From Microplitis mediator (taxonomy: Eukaryota > Arthropoda > Insecta > Hymenoptera > Braconidae), in NCBI RefSeq assembly GCF_029852145.1, contig NC_079978.1, forward strand, positions 19,139,774 through 19,203,773: DNA of 64,000 bases. The letters run 5' to 3'. The notes under the pieces are model-generated. The model did no database searches and was not told the origin of the DNA. It was given only the letters and a program-made list of their open reading frames with translations. Each line of letters starts with the position of its first letter. Positions within the stretch are counted from its first letter, which is position 1. Below, in pieces: positions 47,401 to 58,192 of this stretch. A program made the translations under genes and the position numbers.

Positions 47401-50400
47401 TCCTCTCGGAATTATATTCTAATACACTAAACGTTAGTCTGACCAAAATTAGGAACCAATATGATGATTTAATTTTAAAAAATTCAAGTTTTTGTGTTTT
47501 TAGGCATCTGAGCTTTTTTTTCAGCTCTTGACAAATTGTTTTTAATTTTAAAATGTACACAGAAAAAAAGGTTGACTTGGCCCAAGATAATTTTTGCCTC
47601 CATTTTTTTATTCTTGGGCTGAGTAATTAGGTTCTTTTAATTCGAGAACATTTTCTTCGACTAATATTATAAAAATATTGTGTCAAGAATAATTAAATTT
47701 TAATTCAAGTTAAATAATCTTGATTCAAGAATAATTATTTTAAATCAAATTTATTTTGTTTCCAACCAAGTAAAAAAAACTACCAAAACAAGATACTTTT
47801 CTGTCTTGGTTGGTGAGTATAGTAAATTGTCACAATATATATCAACATCTCATACAAAGAACTTTTTTCACGTGGCAGAAGAACATTTACTCTCAGTTTG
47901 AGAAAACTACATTATCGACTCAAGACAACGGTCTATTGTAATGAGAAAATTTTAATTTTGATTTAAATAAATTATAATCTTAACTTAATAAAATAACTTT
48001 TCTTGAATCATGCAAATATTTACTTTACGGAAGACATAAAATTCTCCCATTGATGATTTTTTTTCTTGACTTAGAAAAAATGTAGTCTCGATTCAAGAAA
48101 ATAAATGACTCTACTTGAAAAAATATATCGTCCTGAATTTTTGAGTGAATTTAACCTAGTATAAATATCAAATGTTGTGAAGCAGGAAATTAAATGTGTA
48201 TATTCAGAATATCACGATACGGCAGTAGAGGGGATAAGAAATAAACATTCTCGATCAATGGTTTATGAACAACTTAAGAAAAAATAAATGGTTTGCTCAT
48301 GGTAGAAATCGAACCCAGACTGATTCGGCATCACGTGAGAGCTTTACCAGTTATGCTATCCGATCATTCCCTGAACGTTCGTTTACTTTACCTATATCCA
48401 GTAAGCACACTGTACAACGTAGAGTCTACACTACCGCCACTTTAGTATAGTACAGTTAGCTTTCCCAAGAAAATTTTTGCGTTGGGCCGTGAACGCAGTT
48501 GCTGTTGGTTCAAACGTCTACGCTTACTCGCCGCAACACAAGAAAAAACTTGAACCAAGATATTTCTTACCATTGAGTCGAGTACTTTTAATTCTTGACT
48601 CGAGTCACAAATTATCTCAACTCAAAATATATTATTCTTCAACAAAGAATATTTTACTTTTCGGACAATTGATTATATATTAGGGAAAAAAATTTATTTT
48701 TCTCACTTTAAGAAAATATTTCTTACTTCAAGAAACATATATTATATCGGTTGAATAAAAAAAAAATCTTATGCCAAGATGACTAAATTTAAGAAAATTT
48801 TGTTCTTGAACCAAGAAAATTTTCGTTTTCATTCAAAATTGCAAAAAATATTCTTGCGGCAAGAAAAAATTTCTTGCGCCAAGATATCCTTTTTTTCTGT
48901 GTAATCTTAAAATTTTTTTTGTAATACCTTCTTTCACATATTAGAGATAAATTTCTAACTTTACATCTAATAAAATAATACTTGAATATTTTTTTTAAAC
49001 TAATTATTTAAATAAAATCATGTGGGGTCAATCGAACCAGTACTCTCGAGGACGGTTGAACCACACGAACCACACTGTGAGCATCAGACATGCGCGCGCA
49101 TCTTGACTGAATGTGAAAAAAAGCTAAACTAATTAAGAAAAACAATAATTATATTGACAGAAGTTGTAAAAGTAATTGTTATTACAGATAATGTTATATA
49201 AAATAATCAATATCATTAGAAGGATTGTAATTTCAGTTTTAAGCTGCAATGAATAGTAAATTATTCATTAAAGTCATTCGTTTGTGATTTTAATACTCTT
49301 TGTTCAATTGTCCCCGACTAGTGGTTCAATCGCCCCCGCAAAGGGGACGATTGAACCATTTGATGCAGTTGTACGATTTCGTATTTATTAAAAATTTTCA
49401 TAATTTGTTAAGTTATGTGCTTAGAAGAAATGATAATCCATATAATAAAGTATAATTTCGTAGAAAAAGTTATCATTTTGCTTTTATTCATCTAAAAAAA
49501 AAAAGTATTTCTGGTTCAATTGACCCCACTCTCCCTTACAATCAATCTATCAACTTTTATTTTAGTGCCTACGTATAAATACGTTGGTTCTTTTTTATTG
49601 ATTGAAATCACTAAGGAATGAGTGGTGAGAGAAGTGAAGAACTAGTATCGTTTAGAGCCTCACCCGATTTAGGGTTTACTTTGCTGATGTAATAATTCAC
49701 GAAAATCAGATAATTGTTGAAAAAGGTATAGTGCATAGCACGTGGGTTAAGTCTTCATCCGTCAACTACAATGTGTTTAGCAAACATTGAGCTTCACGTA
49801 TAACGACTCACCTAACCCACTCGCAATACAATGTACTATTATTTAACGCAGACCTGATAAGCGCACATCATGACTTCTTGCGTTGTGAACCTTAAACGGC
49901 TGTTTATCGACCGGTGCATAGAAGTTAAATAAAAACAACATAGATTTCTCCGTTTTCCACCAGTATTGCGAAAAGTAAGTGGTATAATAAAACTTCACAC
50001 ACGTCTAAAGATTTACGACTAAGCTCCATTAATGAATTATCACAAGATCTTGTTGAGCGACTAAAATTTTTTTCGTCAAAATTTATGTTGAACGGCTAGT
50101 ACACTAAATATCAATACTTCAATTCATTACATGTAAGGTGCTGTAACACGTGGTTGTTGCTGAATTTCTTTTATTAATAAATATTTAAATTAATAATTAA
50201 AACATCCGGGAGAATTTTGAGTCAATTAAATATAAATTGTAAATTTTATAGTCGATGGTTTGTTGTTTTTTTGTGGGTGCACCGTGTCGCTAAACAGCCA
50301 TAGACTTCGTTTCATAAATTGTAGTTAATAGTAGGACACTCAGATAGTTTTTATCTGACGAGCGCAATGACTTCAGCACACGCCTTTGGCCGTGCATGGG

Positions 50401-51832
50401 ACACTACGATACGTTTTGAAAACATTGCCCTCGCCACATAAAGACTATCTTAGTATCCTAACAATTTAATATACTATTATTTGTTAATCTGTCAGTTTTA
50501 ACGCAAGTTACACATATTTAGATATCAAACTCAACTCCTTTAGTCTTAGATGATAAATCGCGTTCTCAGTAATTTTATTCTCATCAAATGAATTAGACTT
50601 ACCTTTTAAATTGAACCCAATTTCCCGGAAGTATAGACCTCCGAAAATTCTCCAGTAATCGTGATAATTAACAGCATCAATTTCGTGAAATTTAAACCAA
50701 AATGGCGGTGCATAATCAGCAAAAGAGTTCAATGTTAATATGTTAACTATATTTTTTTCATATTTTGGAATTATGCATATATAAACTTGACAGTTTTCGA
50801 AATTGTCTTGATATTCTCGAAATATTCTTAATATTCCTACCATTCCTAAAGTATTATCTTTGTCAAATATAAACATTGTTTTGATTTTTAATACCGGCAG
50901 CTGGTCAAATGAATGGAAGTGAGGATAGCCGGTTGATTTATCAAAAATAATTACTAAAGTTCTTATTTCTTGATGCGCTATCATTTTATTTGTTATTTTG
51001 TGTTTATTAGTCACAACAATATCACTAATTTCATTCGGCAATTGGAAATGTTCACCATTAGCCCAATATCCAACTGTTCCCAATTCCGTTCCACAGCTTT
51101 CAAACAAATCTTTCTAATTGTAAGAATAAAAAATTACCGAATTAATTAGCGAATCATTGTTATTATTATTATTTAAGTCATTGAATTGAATGTTTACACA
51201 CATGCAAGTGCCGGCTAAGAGACTCTAAGTCCGAGAACCGATAAAAATTTTTTCGAGCTTCAGCTTACGCGTTAATATCGCATTGAAATCATGATATTAG
51301 TCGAGTATTGAATGGAATATAAATGACACACCCCATTTTTATACTTAGTCTAAGCTTCGTTAATTTTTTATTCATCCGAGATGAGTACCCAGCTTTTCAA
51401 CTTCCCGCTAAGAAAATTGTTAATTTTCAAAATTTCGGGAAGTTATTGGTTTCACCCCCATTTTCGAAAATTGAGTTTTAATCAGATGTCGACGTTTTGA
51501 GGTCCTAGGAAGATATTTTAACTCTTTTCAGAAGGATGTCCGAGTGTCTGTATGTGTGTGTATAAATTTTCTATAACTTTCTAAGTAGAAACAGAAAAAA
51601 CGGATGAACACGTTCTTTGTAGGAAATTAAATTATCGCAAAAGTCAGTCGGATTTTTTTTTCCTTACCGAAATTAGATAGGTAAAGAGTTATTTCAATAA
51701 ATATTTGATTCATAAAATTTTTCGTACCATCATTTTGTTGAATAAAGTGACGCCACTGTTATTAATTGTTATATTTATTTGTCCAGTTACCAAATTTATC
51801 AAAAGACTCCAACTCAATATTAAGTTAATCAT
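44440..51832 (-). CDS. Divergent ionotropic receptor IR4 (3 exons, C-terminally shortened, 617 aa)
   Basis: Exons: 51832-51728, 51113-50603 and 45677-44440, phases 0 and 1. Signal peptide MINLILSWSLLINLVTG. The channel is complete: M1 F-N-F-Y-G-W-L-T-I-V, pore region R-L-L-M-N-N-S-I-Y-T-R-M, M2 ending A-T-F-S-G-H-L-A-A-F-L-T-K-P, and M3 V-T-F-A-F-I-F-L-S-I-G-L. After M3 the frame ends at E-I-M-Y-L, about 34 residues earlier than IR1-IR3, through a net 5-nt deletion shared with IR5. The lost part is the cytoplasmic tail, so the receptor could still work. Intron 2 is 4,925 bp, enlarged by two big TE insertions (45906-47212, 47321-49536), against 1,258 bp in IR5. Confidence 0.83.
45906..47212. 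mobile_element. TIR element, ~1.3 kb, rich in TGACTTAA words
   Basis: Ends CCCGGATCAAAAAAAAATCT and AGATTTTTTTTCGACCCGGG are inverted repeats. Both flanks carry many TTGACTTAAATT / TTTTTTGACTT units in mirrored orientation, with ~600 bp of unlike AT-rich DNA in the centre. IR5 intron 2 has the uninterrupted site (TTTGAATCCATAAACAC). Short frames inside are not convincing genes. Confidence 0.7.
47558..48901. mobile_element. Nested TIR element, CACAGAAAAAAAGG ends, TA target
   Basis: Ends CACAGAAAAAAAGG and CCTTTTTTTCTGTG, flanked by TA (47556-47557, 48902-48903). The sister MITE reads TCAAATGTAATCTTAAAA at the matching point (near 24516), giving the empty site. The interior is rich in CTTGRNCCAAGA / TCTTGACTCAAG palindromes and includes a tRNA-like sequence. 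Confidence 0.8.
48291..48370 (-). repeat. tRNA-like sequence inside the nested TIR element
   Basis: The minus strand has an A-box-like ATAGCATAACTGG and a B box GGTTCGATTTC at tRNA spacing, with a D-arm AGC...GCT pair. The anticodon and T stems are poorly paired, so it is a SINE head or decayed tRNA rather than a working gene. Confidence 0.45.
49539..50602. repeat. IR4 intron 2, segment duplicated at 53843-54768
   Basis: From ACAATCAATCTATCAACTTT onward this matches the DNA at 53843 and after almost base for base, apart from short indels and a ~115-bp deletion in the IR5 copy just before its exon 2. It marks IR4 and IR5 as the newest tandem duplicates of the array. Confidence 0.8.
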
Positions 51833-52182
51833 TTTAATTGCTCTAAACCTTTCAGTCGTATTCCATTCAAATTGTCTGGCCTGAAAGGAGTTTTCTACTC
51901 AACTGAAACCTTTTCTATTACATGAAATAAATCTGAAGGTCTTTATTGAGTAAAACCACCTGCGTAATATTTTTTATCGATATATCAATCTAGCAACCTT
52001 TTATGTTTATCAAAATTTGACAATTCATTTCCATAAATATTAACACTATTCCTGCAAGGGCTAAATATGTTAGGTGATACAAAACTATTTATGTTATCTG
52101 GGGTTAATAATATATTTTATTGACTAAATACATCCAATAGTTTATCAAATCCCTAAAATGTTCATCGAATCATTTTCACAAT

Positions 52183-52272
52183 TTATATAAAATTTGGTCC
52201 ACATACTCAAATAATTGTCGAAATTACAAGTTTTCAATGGGTATAATAATTACAATTGCCCACCATAATTTT
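52183..52272 (-). pseudogene. Decayed C-terminal tail beyond IR5
   Basis: Same relic as at IR4, but with a further in-frame stop (the codon after E-N-L changed from CAA to TAA) and an R-to-P change, as expected for unselected sequence. Confidence 0.7.
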
Positions 52273-55200
52273 TTATAAGTACATAATTACGCTACACAAT
52301 TCAAAAACAAAATTCGCGAATGAAAAGATCAAACCGATTGACAGGAAAATAAATGCAAAGGTGACATCTTGAAATTCTATTGGCCGGTAATAATTATGAG
52401 TTGATTTATTTTTTCTTTCAATATATTCGCCAAATCCTATTCTCAGTATTCGTTCCGACCATTTGTCGAGAATTTGTGAGTGGTGTAAGCGCATGACAAA
52501 ATTGTTAACGCGATCCTTTAATGGCCAACTATTACGCATTGGCAGTGTTGCGAAATTAAACATTAAACTATTCGCAGGAGAGTGTAATTTGTATGTACTA
52601 ATTAGAATTTCAAGATAATCTTTGTGATCAATACAAGCAATAGATTCACTAGTATAAATATTTTCTTCACATTTCCGAAAACCAACTATCATTTTGCTTA
52701 GCAACAATGGATCTGTAATAAACTCTTCCCATCCATCATGAGCATAAATTACTGTATAACGCGGGTCTTTTAGATCATCTAGAGTCTCGACATTTTTTCT
52801 GTATTCGGGTTTTGTCAAAAACGCCGCCAGATGGCCAGAAAATGTCGCCTGCAGTATCAAAAAATATAAAAATATTACAGAAAAAAATATTCGCATCTTT
52901 GCCGTGTCCATTCGAGTGTAAATCGAATTATTCATCAGCAGTCTCAGGCACTCGAAGATGGCAAACGATAATCTTGAGTTATTTTTTGTTCTGGTTGATA
53001 AATAAATAACAATAAAAACCATCAGCAGGATAATTGATGTTGCAACGATGGTTAACCAGCCATAGAAATCAAACATTTTTTCCAGCGGTGTCATTAGTCC
53101 GCGATTGTGGGTCACTATAACGTCCTCTTTAAATGATATTGGATATGACATATAATAATAATTGCTAATAATCATCCTTTTATTTTTACGCGTATAATAT
53201 GAGATGGGACTTAATATCAAATCTACTGAATGATTATGAAGCAAGTGACTGGTTAGGCTAAATATTTTTTTGGACTTGATAGCAAAAACATAAGTTACGT
53301 CTAGTGTTATATTCAAAAAATCTATTAACCACCGTCCGACCATTCCCCTTTTTGTACCGAATTTTTCTAATAAATATTGAGCTTCAGTGTTTCTAGTTAT
53401 ATGTTCATCAACAGGGCCAGTTGAGTCTTCTGATGCTCGCATAACTTGTATCGCGTAGCCATTTAGAAATTTCGTACGATCAAATATTATATTATCACAT
53501 ATATCTGAACCTGTTTAAAATAAATGTCAGTATTACTTTCTATGATAGACATTTAAAGCATTAAAAAAATTTTTTATTCAACGCATGCCTGATTATCGTG
53601 ACTTATCATATCTGCAAAGCAAACGCTAAATGACCGTTGACAGATCAGTGGTGAATAATTTGTCAAAAAGCAAATGGCGTCCCAGGTTCTTCAACAGCGT
53701 GTGTTTATGGAGTCATAAACACCGCATTTGAATCCATAAACACTTTTATCAAAAGTCATTATCAACCGCTCTCAAAAACGAACTCTACTATTATCACTAA
53801 AGCACATAATCTCCACACTAAATGTATTCAGAATGAGTAGTACAATCAATCTATCAACTTTTATTTTAGTGCCTACGTATAAATACGTTAGTTCTTTTTT
53901 ATTAATTGAAGTCAGTAAGGAATGAGTGGTGAGAGAAGTGAAGAACTAGTATCGTTTAGAGCCTCACCCGATTTAGGGTTTACTTTGCTGATGTAATAAT
54001 TCACGAAAATCAGATAATTGTTGAAAAAGGTATAGTGCATAGCACGTGGGTTAAGTCTTCATCCGTCAACTACAATGTGTTTAGCAAACATTGAGCTTCA
54101 CGGATAACGACTCACCTGACCCACTCGCAATACAATGTACTATTATTTAACGCAGACCTGATAAGCGCACATCATGACTTCTGCGTTGTGAACCTTAAAC
54201 GGCTGTTTATCGACTGGTGCATAGAAGTTAAATAAAAACAACATAGATTTCTCCGTTTGTAAGTGGTATAATAAAACTTCACAACGCGTCTATTAAGATT
54301 TACGACTAATCTCCATTTATAAATGATTACAAGATCTTGTTGAGCGACTAAAAGTTTTGTCGTCAAAATTTATGTTGATTGGCTAGTACACTAAATATCT
54401 ATACTTCAATTCATTACATGTAAGGTGCTGTAACACGTGGTTGTTGCTGAATTTCTTTTATTAATAAATATTTAAATTAATAATCAAAACATCCGAAAGA
54501 ATTTTAAGTCAATTATATATAAATTGTAAATTTTAGAGTCGATGGTTTGTTGTTTTTTTGTGGATGCACCATGTCGCTAAACAGCCATAGACTTCGCTTC
54601 ATAAATTGTAGTTAATAGTAGGACACTCAGATAGTGTTTATCTGACGAGCGCAATGACTTCAGCACACGCCTTTGGCCGATATTTAGATATCAAACTCAA
54701 CTCCTTTAGTCTTAGATGATAAATCGCGTTCTCAGTAATTTTATTCTCATCAAATGAATTAGACTTACCTTTTAAATTGAACCCAATTTCCCGGGAATAT
54801 CGACCTCCGAAAATTCTCCAGTAATCGTGATAATTAACAGCATCAATTTCGTGAAATTTAAACCAAAATGGCGGTGCATAATCAGCAAAAGAGTTCAATG
54901 TTAATATTTTAACTATATTTTTTTCATATTTTGGAATTATGCATATATATACTTGACAGTTTTCGAAATTGTGTTGATATTCTCGAAATATATTTAATAT
55001 TTCTATCATTCCCAAAGTATTATCTTTGTCAAATATAAACATTGTTTTGATTTTTAATCAAATGAATGGAAGTAAGGATAGCCGGTTGATTTATCAAAAA
55101 TAATTACAAAAGTTCTTATTTCTTGATGCGCTATCAGTTTATTTGTTATATTGTATTTAGTAGTCACAACAATATCACTAATTCCAGTCGGCGATTGAAA

Positions 55201-55985
55201 ATTTTCACCATTTGCCCAATATCCAACTGTTCCCAATTCCGCTCCACAGCTTTCAAACAAATCTTTCTAATTGTAAGAATAAAAAATTACTGAATCAATT
55301 AGCTCATCATTGTTATTATTATTATTTAAGTCATTGAATTGAATGTTCACACACATGCAAGTGCCGGCTAGGAGACTCTAAGTCCGAGAACTGACAAAAA
55401 TTTTTTCGAGCTTCACCTTACGCGTTAATATCGCATTGAAATCATGATATTAATCGAGTATTGAATAGAATAAAAATGACACACCCCATTTTTATACTTA
55501 ATCTTACTTTCATGAATTGCTTATTCATTTGAGATGAGTACCCATCTCTTTAAGTTCTCGCTAATAAAATTGTTAATTTTCAAAATTTCGGGAAGTTATT
55601 GGTTTCATTCCGATTTTCGAAAATTGACTTTTAATCAGATGTCGACGTTTTGAGGTCCTAAGAAGATATTTTAACTATTTTCAGAAGGATGTCCGAGTGT
55701 CTGTATGTGTGTGTATTAATTTTCTATAACTTTCTAATTAGAAACAGAAAAAAATGATGAACACGTTCTTCGTAGGAAATTAAATTATCGCAAAAGTCAG
55801 TCGGATTTTTTTTTTCTTACCGAAATTTGATAGTTAAAGAGTTATTTTAATAAATATTTGATTCATAAAATTTTTCGTACCATCATTTTGTTGAATAAAG
55901 TGACGCCACTGTTATTAATTGTTATATTTATTTGTCCAGTTACCAAATTTATCAAAAGACTCCAACTCAATATTAAGTTAATCAT
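52273..55985 (-). pseudogene. IR5, disrupted by a 13-bp deletion in exon 2
   Basis: Exons: 55985-55881 (signal peptide identical to IR4), 55266-54769 (498 nt, 13 fewer than its sister) and 53510-52273 (411 aa, open). Relative to IR4, 13 bases are missing after H-S-F-D near 55062, so the frame meets a stop at once and the downstream part (M-F-I-F-D-K-D-N onward) continues in another frame. Splice sites are otherwise intact, and exon 3 keeps all channel segments with the shortened C-terminus shared with IR4. A second deletion (~115 bp) removes intron sequence beyond exon 2. I see no in-frame alternative donor that would rescue the product. An assembly error is possible but unlikely for 13 bp. 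Confidence 0.85.
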
Positions 55986-57469
55986 TTTAATTGCTCTAAG
56001 CCTTTCAGTCGTATTCCATTCAAATTGTCTGGCCTGAAAGGAGTTTTCTACTCAACTGAAACCTTTTCTATAACACGGAATAAATCTGAAGGTTTTTATT
56101 AAATAAAACCATGTGCGTAATATTTTTTATCGATATATCAATCTAGCAACTATATGTTTATCCAAATTTGACAATTCATTTCCGTAAATATTACGAAGTG
56201 ACTAATAACCCAGCCACTGTATGAATAATATATATGTATATATACATACATATATGAATAACGTTACTAAATTTATGAAAAAGGCAACATGAGTTGAGCG
56301 TTTAAAAAATTTTTCGACGAGATATTAAAAAGTTATAAAAAAATTTAATCAAGAAATTTTTCTACACTAATATCATAAGTTATAAAATAAATAAATAGAA
56401 TAGTATTTGAGTGACATGAGCTAGAATAATAGTAATAAAATGTCATCAGCAATAATTTGTTACAAGTCTTTTTAACTTTGTGGCAACCTGTCACCTCACT
56501 CCATCACTTATGGTATATCTTTTATACGCGCTGAGAATATGACCGACTCGGTTAACAGGGTTTGAAGATGTCTATGGTTGTTTCGCAGATTTAAACGAAA
56601 ACTTGTTTTACGTGATCTTCTTTACAGACTGACACCCACGTAAAGGGAAAGCATAGCAAGAAATTTAATGTTAACTGCGCGGCATATAAAAGGATACGAT
56701 ACATTTGGGACAGCGTTTTGTTTTATCTATACGGATATACTTTATTTTTTAAATATAATATAACATCTCAGAGAGGCCCAATATGCTGGCTATTTAGTTG
56801 ACATTTTCGATTTATAGTTGGAATTAAATATTTTAATTTTTTTAATTGACTCCACAAATTAATTTTTTAATTATTTTATATTGTTTTAAATTTTGTCGCC
56901 AGATTCATCTATTTAAAACTTTTAAACGATTTTATTCCTATCAAGATCTTGGAAGAAATTGAGCTCGATTACAGATAACTTTTAAATTATTTAATTTACA
57001 AAATGAACATTGAACTTTTTTTCTTCCTAATGGAATTTTCTCTTTTATGGTTCAAATTTAAAAAATATCTCAGTAAACTGCAAATGAAAAAAAAAGTAAG
57101 TAGAGAGACAGGGGGGGTTCTGGATACAAAGGGGCAAGATGGGCATGATCTGTTGTACCGACGGACGGTAAGTTATCGATTGGTGGATGGTAAGTTATCG
57201 ACTGTTGGTTATCGACTGTCGATAATGTATCGACTGTTGGTGATGTATCTACTGTAGGTGTGGTTATCTGCGGTCTTTTGACATCATTTGAGCTTATCTG
57301 AGGCCTTTTTGACATCATTTTGACGTTAATTGTTATCATTTGAGCTTATCTGGGACCTATTTTACCGCCTGAGCTTATCTGGGGCCATTTTGATGCTAAT
57401 TAACAGCCATTTTGAGCTCGCTTTGAGCTCATCCCCGCCATTTTGAGCTCGCGTTAGACGTGAGATTCT
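55986..57469. other. Right edge of the IR array and transition zone
   Basis: 55986-56230 is homologous to the promoter side of the other IR genes and ends with TATGAATAATATATATG, shared with 22790 upstream of IR1. After that the IR homology stops. A TATA-like TATAAAAG lies at 56685-56692 (+). A 93-nt open stretch 57003-57095 is followed by GTAAGT, but I found no matching downstream exon. 57150-57430 holds short repeats (TATCGACTGTTGG; TTGAGCTTATCTG). Confidence 0.5.
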
Positions 57470-57581
57470 CTCCCCTCTTTTTTATTTTTTAACTGCGTAA
57501 TAGAATTTTTGATGATGACTCATCCAGTTCCGAGAAAAAACTTTCTATTTTAACTGCGTAGTAGATGACGTCATCTAACAG
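57470..57581 (+). promoter_or_regulatory. Control block upstream of the OB-fold-like gene
   Basis: Order of motifs: AACTGCGTAATAGAAT, GATGATGACTCATCC (AP-1-type TGACTCA), AGTTCCGAGAAAAAACTTTC, AACTGCGTAGTAGA, then TGACGTCA (CRE). The same motifs in the same order recur at 63190-63565 upstream of the right-edge transcript. Function is inferred. Confidence 0.6.
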
Positions 57582-57647
57582 GTTTGAACTTGTTTTTGCG
57601 CTAGAGTGGGGGAATTGAGCTGAGTGCTGAGCTCGCGAGCTCATAGC

Positions 57648-57683
57648 ATTCAGTCTACACTAAAAGTCCTTAGCGGTTGGTCA
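57648..57683 (+). promoter_or_regulatory. Inr + DPE core promoter
   Basis: Arthropod initiator TTCAGTC with A+1 at 57652, and GGTCA at +28 to +32 (57679-57683), which fits the DPE consensus RGWYV at exactly the required spacing. No TATA box upstream. Confidence 0.5.
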
Positions 57684-57772
57684 GTGTCAAAAAAAATTTT
57701 TTTTTCAATCGACGGCATACAAAAAATCATAAGTTCGTTTTTTATAATTTATCTGAAATTGAAGAAAACATC

Positions 57773-58192
57773 ATGTGTATTAATATCAAGTAAGTACTAA
57801 TAATTACAACTGAATAAATCGTTCTAATTAAATGAATTATAGTTTTAATAATTAATTTCTTTTTGTTTAATTTAAGAATGGATTTGTCCGAAATCAATAA
57901 AATCAACTGCTTGGCACATATCTTGCCAGTTAAAAAGCTTCAAGACCTGGAGGTGGGCAAATCATACAAAATCACTGATATAAAGATCATTAAAACTCAG
58001 TATGGACCTAAAGTCGTCGCACATGTGGAGGATCAGTTCACCATCTACTTCCCAACCAGGACAAACAACGAGCTGATTGGTGATGCGGAGAAGTTAAAAA
58101 ATCTCAACGACATGGCTATCAAAGAGTGCCTATATATTCTATACCACGGCTCAAAATATAACAAATTTGAATTTGTATCACAGCCATCTTAA
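57773..58192 (+). CDS. Small OB-fold-like protein (104-110 aa)
   Basis: Second exon 57877-58192 follows acceptor TTTAAG and opens with ATG at 57878. A first exon (57773-57789, ATG TGT ATT AAT ATC AA) with donor GTAAGT joins in frame across an 87-nt intron, giving 110 aa; starting at 57878 gives 104 aa. The core, D-L-E-V-G-K-S-Y-K-I-T-D-I-K-I-I-K-T-Q-Y-G-P-K-V-V-A-H-V-E-D (residues 23-52 of the short form), has the beta-strand rhythm of an OB-fold, followed by Y-F-P-T-R and a final Y-I-L-Y-H-G...F-E-F-V strand pair. Single-stranded nucleic-acid binding is plausible but inferred. AATAAA lies at 58211-58216. I have the impression that such small proteins are multicopy in arthropod genomes, but cannot name the family. 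Confidence 0.7.

Larger units (their letters stand above)
47321..49536. mobile_element. MITE, GGGGTCAATTGAACC family, in IR4 intron 2
   Basis: Ends GGGGAGAGTGGGGTCAATTG and CAATTGACCCCACTCTCCCT, with a TA duplication (47319-47320, 49537-49538). IR5 intron 2 shows the empty site GAGTAGTACAATCAATC. It is the sister of 24274-32283; without the nested insertion 47558-48901 its length is ~870 bp. Confidence 0.85.

Noticed and set aside
50603..51113. Exon 2 of IR4 translated from an internal TTG as a separate small protein
   Set aside because: A splice acceptor lies 6 nt upstream and exon 1 joins in phase; it is an internal exon.
57003..57257. 84-codon plus-strand frame with an upstream TATA-like box
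   Set aside because: A GTAAGT donor after codon 31 hints at a first exon, but joining it to the exon at 57877 breaks the frame and I found no other acceptor; the rest is short repeats.
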